A DNA stretch of 8,060 nt from Micromonosporaceae bacterium (GTDB lineage Bacteria; Actinomycetota; Actinomycetes; Mycobacteriales; Micromonosporaceae), in the NCBI GenBank assembly GCA_017354595.1, contig JAFMQQ010000117.1, positions 1 through 8,060 of the forward strand, in the 5' to 3' direction. Position numbers and translations under genes: made by a program. The notes under the pieces are model-generated. The model was not told the DNA's origin and made no database searches. It worked only from the letters and a program-made list of their open reading frames with translations. This document shows, piece after piece, positions 1 to 5,280 of this stretch (position 1 is its first letter; each line of letters starts with the position of its first letter).

Positions 1-5
1 ATGGA

Positions 6-854
6 TCATCCCTTGACCGCCCCCACGGTTAGACCGGAGACAATGTAGCGCTGCAGGAACTGGAACAGGATCACGGTCGGGATGGCGGCCAGCAGCGAGC
101 CGGCGCAGAACATGCCGAAGTTGGCGTTGCGCTGTCCGGCGATCAACCCGTACAGGCCGACCGCGAGAGTCTTCTGCTCCGGGTCGGTGAGGAAGGTCGC
201 CGCGAGCAGGAACTCGTTGATGCTGCCGATGAAGCCGAGCAGCCCGGTGACCGCGAGGATCGGACTGACCAGCGGCAGGGTGATCCGGAAGAAGACCTGG
301 GCATGGCTGGCGCCGTCGATCGCTGCCGATTCGTCGATCTCCTTCGGTACGGTGTCCAGGAAACCCTTCATCAGCCAGGTGTTGACGCCCAGCGCGGTAC
401 CGAGGTAGAGCAGCAGCAGACCCCACGGGCTGTTCAGGCCGAGTGCGGGATAGTAGTCGCCGAGCCTACTGAAGATCAGGAAGATCGCGACGACCGCGAG
501 AAACTGCGGGAACATCTGGATCAGCAGCAGCGCCAGCAGGCCCACCCGGCGCCCGGCGAACCGCATCCGGGAGAAGGCGTATGCGGCGAGCATGGAGAGC
601 AGGACGCCGCTGAACGCGGAGAGGCCGGAGATCAGCACCGAGTTGAGGTACCACCGGCCGAAGTCGGTACCCCGGAACAGGCTGGTGAAGTTGGCCAGCC
701 CGGCGCCGGTCGGCAACACGTTGGTCGAGTCGAGCGAGCCGACCGGGTTGAGCGCCGCGGAGAGTACGAAGACGATCGGGAAGAGCGAGAAGAGCACGGC
801 GAATGCACCGACCGCGTGCCGCCAGCCGACCCGGCGCCACCAGATGAGCCTCAC
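6..854 (-). CDS. malG: Maltose/maltodextrin ABC transporter permease MalG
   Basis: A 282-residue inner-membrane permease that would pair with MalF to form the channel of a maltose/maltodextrin importer. Six hydrophobic segments are readable, at roughly residues 14-35, 68-95, 104-130, 138-162, 195-222 and 245-275. The cytoplasmic EAA loop of binding-protein-dependent permeases (E-S-A-A-I-D-G-A ... L-P) lies at about 175-194; in this family it docks onto the ATPase. The C-terminus, ending in SGLTVGAVKG, is typical of MalG. The start is GTG at 854: a strong GGAGGAGG ribosome site lies 7 nt upstream, and the GTG overlaps the malF stop by 4 nt (GTGA), so the two are probably translationally coupled. 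The open frame continues far upstream, but that part only shadows malF. Its length is near that of E. coli MalG. The family call is firm. The maltose specificity rests on resemblance to MalE/MalF and on operon context. Confidence 0.93.
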   Translation of the reverse strand: MRLIWWRRVGWRHAVGAFAVLFSLFPIVFVLSAALNPVGSLDSTNVLPTGAGLANFTSLFRGTDFGRWYLNSVLISGLSAFSGVLLSMLAAYAFSRMRFAGRRVGLLALLLIQMFPQFLAVVAIFLIFSRLGDYYPALGLNSPWGLLLLYLGTALGVNTWLMKGFLDTVPKEIDESAAIDGASHAQVFFRITLPLVSPILAVTGLLGFIGSINEFLLAATFLTDPEQKTLAVGLYGLIAGQRNANFGMFCAGSLLAAIPTVILFQFLQRYIVSGLTVGAVKG

Positions 855-2380
855 GAATACACCTCCTCCAGCCGGCGGGTGCGCCGGAAGCTGACCGCCG
901 AGACGATCGCCACGATGGTGAAGATGTAGACCGAGATGGCCGCCGCGAAGCCGTACTGGGCGCCCTGCGCGCCGAAGGCGAGCCGGTACATGTAGGTGAT
1001 CAGCAGGTCGGTCCCGCCCGCGGTCGGGTTGCTGGCCGGGAACGGACCACCCTCGGTGGTCAGGCGGATCGCGTTGAAGTTGTTGAAGTTGTACGCGAAC
1101 GACGAGATCAGCAGTGGCGAGAGCGCGACCAGCAACAGCGGCAGGGTGACCGCCCGGAACCGTTGCCAGGCACCGGCACCGTCCACTTCGGCCGCCTCGG
1201 CCAGCTCGCGCGGGATCGCCTGCAGCGCGCCGGTGGCGACCAGGAACATGTACGGGTACCCGAGCCAGAGCTGGATCAGGATCACCGCGAGCCGGGCGGT
1301 CCACACCTCGCCCAGCCAGTCCACATTGGTCGACAGCAGCCGGTTGAGCAGACCGAACTGCTGGTTGAACATGTCTGTCCAGACCAGAAGCATGGCGAAA
1401 GACGGCATCGCGTACGGCAGCACCATCAGTACTCGGTACACACTGCGGCCGCGTACCCGGTCGGAGTGCATGGCCAGCGCGCAGAGCAGCCCGAGCGCGA
1501 AGGTCACCAGCACCGAGCCGAGCGCGAAGGCGAAGTTCCACACCAGGGTGCCGAAGAACGGCCCGCGGATCTGCGGGTCGGTCAGCGCCGAGCCGAAGTT
1601 GCGCAGCCCGACATTCACCTTCCAGCCCTGCGGCAGCCGCTGCCCGGCACTGTCCACAAAGTACCCGTTGGCGTTCTCCGCCCGCCACACATGCCCGCTC
1701 GCGGTGTCGGTGACGCAGTCACAGCCAGGGTCATAGCGCTGGCTCGCCTCGCCCTCGTACGCCCGGGTGATGCCGTTGGCGCGGATCGCGCCCACCCGGG
1801 TGGGTACCACGAAGGCGACCACTTCCCTGCTGCGCGCGCTGGCCTGGCCCAGGTTCAACAGGGTGTACCCGTCGGCCGCGGTGACCCGGCCACCGGATAC
1901 GGTCGCCGCCGGCAGCGGGCGCAGCCCGTCCGCGTCGCCCAGGTACGCCTTGCCGGCCGGGTCGGCGAGCAGGAAGACCAGGTCCCCGGTGGCCGGGTCG
2001 CCGGTGGTGGCGACCGAGAGTCCATACTCGACGGAACCAGGCACCTGGCGTACCGACGCCGACTGGATCGCCACCACCGCGTCCTGCTTGCTGCCCCGGT
2101 GCCCGTCGCCGTAGTTGGTGAACGCGGTGCTCACCGTGTAGAGGATCGGCACCACCTGGAAGGCGATCAGGAACAGGGTGCCGGGCAGCAGGTACTTCGC
2201 CGGGACCGGCCGGCGCCAGAGGTACACCAGGAAGATCACCGCGGTGACCGCGACGAGCACCCCGAGCGCGACCCACGCGTGCGCCGCGACCAGCGGCTGC
2301 GCGCCCCAGACAGCCAGCGCGGTGACCAGGCCGAGAAGCAGGATCTTCCCGGCCTGGCCAGCCAGGGTCCGCGGTACCAC
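851..2380 (-). CDS. malF: Maltose/maltodextrin ABC transporter permease MalF with P2-type loop
   Basis: A 509-residue permease, partner of MalG and almost the size of E. coli MalF (514). Two hydrophobic segments at about 13-30 and 35-54 are followed by one at 64-84. A long extracytoplasmic loop comes next, about residues 86-275, corresponding to the MalF P2 domain; its N-terminal NYGDGHRGSKQDAV resembles known MalF proteins. Further membrane segments lie at about 280-305, 316-337, 363-386, 412-432 and 475-497. The EAA motif (E-A-A-E-V-D-G-A-G-A ... L-P) is at 395-414. C220 and C222 form a Cys-Asp-Cys pair in the loop. The start chosen is GTG at 2380, one base after the malE stop. There is no in-frame start codon nearby upstream, and the frame further up only shadows malE. 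No Shine-Dalgarno sequence is visible, so translation probably depends on ribosomes finishing malE. Substrate is inferred from family resemblance and context. Confidence 0.92.
   Translation of the reverse strand: MVPRTLAGQAGKILLLGLVTALAVWGAQPLVAAHAWVALGVLVAVTAVIFLVYLWRRPVPAKYLLPGTLFLIAFQVVPILYTVSTAFTNYGDGHRGSKQDAVVAIQSASVRQVPGSVEYGLSVATTGDPATGDLVFLLADPAGKAYLGDADGLRPLPAATVSGGRVTAADGYTLLNLGQASARSREVVAFVVPTRVGAIRANGITRAYEGEASQRYDPGCDCVTDTASGHVWRAENANGYFVDSAGQRLPQGWKVNVGLRNFGSALTDPQIRGPFFGTLVWNFAFALGSVLVTFALGLLCALAMHSDRVRGRSVYRVLMVLPYAMPSFAMLLVWTDMFNQQFGLLNRLLSTNVDWLGEVWTARLAVILIQLWLGYPYMFLVATGALQAIPRELAEAAEVDGAGAWQRFRAVTLPLLLVALSPLLISSFAYNFNNFNAIRLTTEGGPFPASNPTAGGTDLLITYMYRLAFGAQGAQYGFAAAISVYIFTIVAIVSAVSFRRTRRLEEVYS
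862..869 (-). promoter_or_regulatory. Ribosome binding site of malG, inside malF
   Basis: GGAGGAGG on the minus strand, 7 nt before the GTG at 854 and lying within the last codons of malF. It is the strongest Shine-Dalgarno-like sequence in the operon and fixes the malG start. By contrast, malF has no recognisable site of this kind. Confidence 0.75.
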
Positions 2381-2381
2381 G

Positions 2382-3632
2382 CTACTTGTTGATCTGATCG
2401 GTGATTGTCTTCGCCGCTGCGGCCACTGTGGACGGTACCGCCGCTCCACCGATGATGGCAGCCTCAGCCTTGCCGAACGGGTCCCAGATCGCCGCCATCT
2501 GCGGGATCGCCGGCAGCACCGCGCCACCCTTGCCAGCGTCCAGGAACTTCTGCACGTCCGGGTCGCTCGCCTTGACCTGGTCCAGCGCGGCGGTCAGCGC
2601 CGGCGGGCGCGGGTTGGCCTGGTACAGCGCAACCTGCAGGTCGGGCTGGGTCAGGTAGTTGACCACGAACTCGTTGGCCAGCGCCTTGTCCTTGCCCTTG
2701 CTCGCCACATAGAACGCCTGCACGCCGATGAACGGCTGGGCCGGCTTGCCGCCGGCGAAGGCGGGCACCGGGGTGATGTCGTAGTGGATGCCGGCCTTCT
2801 TGATGTCCGGCAGCGCCCACTCGCCGCTGATCAGGAAGGCGGTCTTCTTGCTGGTGAAGGTGGGGATCGCGTTGTCCGCGGTGATGGACCGGGTCAACGC
2901 ACCGGAGCCCTTCTCGCCCAGCGCCCGGATCTTCTGGAACGCGGCCACCGAGCCGGGCTTGCCGACACCCAGGTCGGTCGGGTCGTAGTCCCCATTGGAC
3001 TTGGTGCCGAACAGGTACCCGCCGGCGGAGGTGAAGAGTGGATAGATGTGGTACGCGTCGCCGGTCTGCCCGACCTGCAGCGCCATGATGTTGCTGACCT
3101 TGCCGGCCGCCTTCAACGCCTTGCCCTGCGCCACCAGATCCTCCATTGTGGAGGGTGCGGTCGGCGCGAGGTCGGTGTTGCGGATCAGCGCCACGTTCTC
3201 GATGGCGTACGGCACACCGTAGAGCTGGCCGTTGAAGGTGACCGCCTTCAGCGCGATGTCGGCGTACTGGCTCTTCTGCGCGTCGGTGAGCTGGATCGGG
3301 TCGATGGCGCCGTTCTGCACCAGGTTGCCGATCCAGTCGTGCGCGCCGACCATCACGTCCGGGCCCTTGCCGGCCTGGGACGCGGTGACGAAGGTGGTCT
3401 GCTGGTCCTTGGAGATTGCCTGCACCGTAACCGTGACGCCGTTGTCCTTGCCGAACTTGTCGGCGAACGGCTTGAGCGCGGCGGCACGCTGGTCGTCGGC
3501 CCAGATCAGTAGCGTGCCGCCGTTGTTCTTCGGCGCGCTCGACGAACTCGGCGCCGCCGTGCCGCTGCCGCATGCTGCGGCGGCCAATGTCAACACAGAT
3601 GCGACGACCACACCCGTGCTTCGGATGCGCAT
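2382..3632 (-). CDS. malE: Maltose/maltodextrin-binding lipoprotein MalE
   Basis: A 416-residue extracellular solute-binding protein of the MalE type (family 1), which captures malto-oligosaccharides and delivers them to MalFG. The N-terminus reads as a lipoprotein signal: basic MRIRS, a hydrophobic stretch, then LAAAAC with the probable lipidated Cys at residue 21 (Ala rather than Leu at -3, so a slightly atypical lipobox). A Ser-rich linker to about residue 37 follows. The mature part begins GGTLLIWADDQRAAAL and contains GPDVMVGAHDWIG and YGVPYAIENVALIRN, blocks characteristic of maltose-binding proteins. The ATG at 3632 has an AGGAG ribosome site 7 nt upstream. It is the first gene of the operon, with malF one base downstream, and is transcribed away from the LacI-family gene. 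Regulation is probably through the palindromes at 3675-3728. The family call is strong; whether maltose, longer maltodextrins or trehalose is preferred cannot be read from sequence. Confidence 0.93.
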   Translation of the reverse strand: MRIRSTGVVVASVLTLAAAACGSGTAAPSSSSAPKNNGGTLLIWADDQRAAALKPFADKFGKDNGVTVTVQAISKDQQTTFVTASQAGKGPDVMVGAHDWIGNLVQNGAIDPIQLTDAQKSQYADIALKAVTFNGQLYGVPYAIENVALIRNTDLAPTAPSTMEDLVAQGKALKAAGKVSNIMALQVGQTGDAYHIYPLFTSAGGYLFGTKSNGDYDPTDLGVGKPGSVAAFQKIRALGEKGSGALTRSITADNAIPTFTSKKTAFLISGEWALPDIKKAGIHYDITPVPAFAGGKPAQPFIGVQAFYVASKGKDKALANEFVVNYLTQPDLQVALYQANPRPPALTAALDQVKASDPDVQKFLDAGKGGAVLPAIPQMAAIWDPFGKAEAAIIGGAAVPSTVAAAAKTITDQINK

Positions 3633-3668
3633 CGGAGGTCTCCTCGCGGGATAGGGGATGTGTCGGGG

Positions 3669-3697
3669 AGATTAGCAAGCTGTTGCAGCGTGCGAAA
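3669..3697 (-). promoter_or_regulatory. malE: Candidate malE promoter
   Basis: On the minus strand TAATCT (3674-3669) fits a -10 element. TTTCGC (3697-3692), with a 17-nt spacer, is a weak -35. A transcript would begin near 3660 and give a leader of about 28 nt containing the AGGAG site. One palindrome (3675-3686) fills the spacer directly against the -10, and the -35 falls in an arm of the 29-bp dyad, so a repressor bound there would block RNA polymerase. Predicted by eye only. Confidence 0.45.
3675..3686. promoter_or_regulatory. Operator-like palindrome O1 (GCAA-N4-TTGC)
   Basis: GCAAGCTGTTGC, perfect 4-bp arms around 4 nt, abutting the candidate malE -10. TTGC/GCAA half-sites resemble the CTTGCAG-type elements reported for regulators of maltose and amylase genes in streptomycetes. 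It is probably a binding site for the adjacent LacI-family protein. The same pattern recurs at 3717-3728, with centres 42 bp apart. Confidence 0.5.
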
Positions 3698-3719
3698 GAC
3701 CTTGCTGAGATCTTTCGCA
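3691..3719. promoter_or_regulatory. 29-bp dyad in the mal control region
   Basis: Perfect 9-bp inverted arms, TGCGAAAGA (3691-3699) and TCTTTCGCA (3711-3719), separated by 11 nt and centred on 3705. Inner bases CT/AG at 3701-3702 and 3708-3709 also pair. Each arm contains TTTCGC in the orientation of one of the two divergent genes, so the candidate -35 elements of malE and of the regulator lie in opposite arms. It is most likely a regulator-binding site covering both promoters. There is no T tract, and it precedes both genes, so a terminator is unlikely. Confidence 0.55.
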
Positions 3720-3728
3720 AAGTCTTGC
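3717..3728. promoter_or_regulatory. Operator-like palindrome O2 (GCAA-N4-TTGC)
   Basis: GCAAAGTCTTGC, the second copy of the GCAA-N4-TTGC pattern. It overlaps the right arm of the 29-bp dyad and lies just upstream of the candidate -10 of the LacI-family gene. Binding here would fit autorepression. Its centre is 42 bp from that of O1, close to four helical turns, so both sites face the same side of the DNA. Confidence 0.5.
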
Positions 3729-3737
3729 ACCATGCTC

Positions 3738-3743
3738 TAGAGT
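3738..3743 (+). promoter_or_regulatory. Candidate -10 of the LacI-family gene (leaderless transcript)
   Basis: TAGAGT fits the TANNNT form of actinobacterial -10 elements. The A of the start codon at 3750 lies 7 nt beyond its last base, the usual distance to a transcription start, so the mRNA would begin at or next to the ATG. No Shine-Dalgarno sequence precedes this ATG, which agrees with leaderless translation. The only -35-like sequence is TTTCGC at 3713-3718 with a long 19-nt spacer. Confidence 0.45.
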
Positions 3744-3749
3744 GCCTGC

Positions 3750-4841
3750 ATGCCCGCCCGTCCCGGCCCCTCCGACCGGCACCCGCCCGACCGGCACCCG
3801 CCCGACCGGCACCCGCCCGACCGGCACCCGCCCGACCGGCTCCGCCTGGCCGATCTCGCGCGGCAGGCCGGAGTCAGCGAGGCGACCGTCTCCCGGGTGC
3901 TCAACGACCGGCCCGGGGTCAGCCCGGACACCCGGCACGCCGTGCTGACCGCGCTGGACATCCTCGGGTACGAGCGCCCCGAGCGGCTGCGCAAGCGCAG
4001 CGCAGGACTGGTCGGGCTGATCGTGCCGGAGCTGGAGAACCCGATCTTCCCGCTCTTCGCCCAGCTGATCGAGGCGGCCCTGACCGACTACGGGTACACC
4101 CCGGTGCTGTGCAGCCGGCCGCTGGGCGGGGTGACCGAGGACGAGTACGTGGAGATGCTCACCGACCGCTCGGTGGCCGGCATCATCTTCGTCTCCGGAC
4201 ACCACGCGGACACCACCACCGACCCGGACCGGTACCGGAAACTGGTCGACCGGCCGCTGCCGATCGTGCTGGTGAACGGCTTCATGCCGGAGGTACCGGC
4301 GCCCTTCGTCTCCTGCGACGACCGGGCCGCCGGCCAGCTCGCCACCGCCCACCTGGTGGCGCTCGGGCACCGGCGGATCGGCCTGGTCAGCGGTCCCGAC
4401 CGGTACGTGCCGGTGCAGCGCAAGCTCGCCGGCTACCAGGCCGCCTGCGCCGCGTACGGGCTGACCGAGCAGGTGCAGCTGTCCCAACTGTTCGGAGTGG
4501 AGGGTGGGCACGCGGCGGCGGCGCGGCTACTGGAGCGCGGCGTCACCGGCATCGTCTGCGGCTCGGACCTGATGGCACTGGGCGCGATCCGGGCGGCGCG
4601 CGCCGCCGGCCTCACGGTGCCGGGCGACGTCTCGGTGGTCGGGTACGACGACTCGCCACTGATCGCCTTCACCGACCCGCCGCTGACCACGGTACGGCAG
4701 CCGGTGCGCGCGATGGCGAACGCGACGGTACAGGCGCTCGTCGATGGGATCAACGGCGGCTCCGGGCCGCACTCGGAGTACGTCTTCGGCCCGGAACTGG
4801 TGGTACGCGGCTCAACCGGCCCGGTTACTGCGGGACGGTGA
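3750..4841 (+). CDS. LacI-family transcriptional regulator, probable MalR-type repressor of malEFG
   Basis: A 363-residue LacI/GalR-family DNA-binding regulator. After an unusual Pro-rich N-terminus (MPARPGPS, then DRHPP four times, residues 9-28) comes the helix-turn-helix, about 33-52 (LADLARQAGVSEATVSRVLN). A hinge with LGYERPERLRKR follows, then a periplasmic-binding-protein-like ligand domain from about residue 83 (GLVGLIVPELENPIFP) to about 350. Late family blocks include CGSDLMALGAIRAARAAGL, VPGDVSVVGYDDSP and PLTTVRQP. The start is forced: an in-frame TAG at 3738 lies four codons upstream, and no ATG, GTG or TTG lies between this ATG and the helix-turn-helix. There is no Shine-Dalgarno; the gene is probably leaderless. 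It diverges from malE across 117 nt carrying paired palindromes, so it most likely represses malEFG and itself, released by maltose or a maltodextrin. Family is certain; target and ligand are inferred. It converges with the next gene, overlapping by 17 nt. Confidence 0.92.
   Translation: MPARPGPSDRHPPDRHPPDRHPPDRHPPDRLRLADLARQAGVSEATVSRVLNDRPGVSPDTRHAVLTALDILGYERPERLRKRSAGLVGLIVPELENPIFPLFAQLIEAALTDYGYTPVLCSRPLGGVTEDEYVEMLTDRSVAGIIFVSGHHADTTTDPDRYRKLVDRPLPIVLVNGFMPEVPAPFVSCDDRAAGQLATAHLVALGHRRIGLVSGPDRYVPVQRKLAGYQAACAAYGLTEQVQLSQLFGVEGGHAAAARLLERGVTGIVCGSDLMALGAIRAARAAGLTVPGDVSVVGYDDSPLIAFTDPPLTTVRQPVRAMANATVQALVDGINGGSGPHSEYVFGPELVVRGSTGPVTAGR
3774..3840. repeat. 15-bp tandem repeat, about 4.5 perfect copies, coding DRHPP
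   Basis: The unit GACCGGCACCCGCCC occurs four times without mismatch (3774-3788, 3789-3803, 3804-3818, 3819-3833), then a 7-nt partial copy to 3840. It lies in frame in the LacI-family gene and encodes Asp-Arg-His-Pro-Pro four times just before the DNA-binding domain. Fifteen is a multiple of three, so gain or loss of units would lengthen or shorten the protein without frameshift. Absence of any mismatch suggests recent expansion by slippage. Confidence 0.95.
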
Positions 4842-4850
4842 GCCGGGCCG
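4817..4850. terminator. Hairpin spanning both convergent stop codons
   Basis: CGGCCCGG (4817-4824) and CCGGGCCG (4843-4850) are perfect 8-bp complements. One G-T and one A-T pair extend the stem to 10 bp, with a 14-nt loop. The stop codons of the LacI-family gene (4839-4841) and of the opposing small gene (4825-4827) both fall inside. No T-run follows on either side, so this is not a classical intrinsic terminator, but its position suits bidirectional termination or 3'-end protection of both mRNAs. Confidence 0.4.
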
Positions 4851-5280
4851 CGATCCTGGCGAAGCCGGCCCGTATCTCCTCCGGGCTGGGCGGGCCGGCG
4901 CTGCCGGCCGGTTCCGCCGTCTCACCGTCCACATCGGACGCAGCCGCGGTCGCCGCGTCGATCCCGTCGGCGCCCGGCTCGCCGTCGAGCACCTCCTCCT
5001 CGATCGCCTCACCGGCCGCGATGGCGACGGCGATCTCGGCCCGGATATCCTGCACCGAGGTGTGCGGCAGCACCGGCTCCACGACCGCCATCAGATCGTC
5101 GGCGGAGACGATCTCCTCCGCCAGCGCCAGGGCGTGCTCGCGCTCATAGGGTCCGACCACCACCGGCTCCCACTCCTCGTCATCGTCGAGCGGGCCGAAG
5201 GTGATGATCCACGGCATGGTGAGGGCCGGCGCTCCGGCCGGCAGGTCCAGCGTCATCAGGGTTCCCACGCCGACCATCAT
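4825..5280 (-). CDS. Small acidic hypothetical protein
   Basis: A 151-residue protein I do not recognise as a named family. It has no signal peptide, membrane segment or cysteine. A compact N-terminal part includes MPWIITFGPLDDDEEWEPVV at about 22-41, then GPYEREHALALAEEIVSADDLMAVVEPVLP. A low-complexity Ala/Asp/Glu/Gly stretch spans about 96-130, followed by a short helix-like tail (PSPEEIRAGFARIAARLTVPQ). The ATG at 5280 overlaps the stop of the upstream membrane-protein gene (ATGA), suggesting coupled translation, and the codons after it show the GC-rich third positions expected of coding DNA. An ATG at 5277 is equally placed. An internal ATG at 5217 would give a 130-residue protein starting MPWIITFGPL and is a real alternative. 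It is the last gene of the trpS cluster and overlaps the LacI-family gene tail-to-tail by 17 nt. A soluble cytoplasmic role is likely; function is unknown. Confidence 0.75.
   Translation of the reverse strand: MMVGVGTLMTLDLPAGAPALTMPWIITFGPLDDDEEWEPVVVGPYEREHALALAEEIVSADDLMAVVEPVLPHTSVQDIRAEIAVAIAAGEAIEEEVLDGEPGADGIDAATAAASDVDGETAEPAGSAGPPSPEEIRAGFARIAARLTVPQ

Noticed and set aside
1163..2392. Long plus-strand open frame (409 codons) opposite malF
   Set aside because: It is antisense to a convincing malF and its product is a low-complexity Arg/His/Gln/Gly-rich sequence with no domain. Long antisense frames are expected in very GC-rich coding DNA.
2178..3512. Long plus-strand open frame (444 codons) opposite malE
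   Set aside because: Mirror of malE codon bias; the product is rich in Arg, Gly, Val and Asp, with no recognisable fold and no ribosome site.
3774..3840. Short CRISPR-like array
   Set aside because: The 15-bp units are directly tandem with no spacers and lie in frame within a protein-coding gene.
3572..5149. Plus-strand frame of 525 codons across the control region and LacI gene
   Set aside because: It reads the 15-bp repeat as repeated PAPARP and stays open only through GC bias. It crosses the control region and conflicts with the LacI-family frame, which has unmistakable conserved domains.
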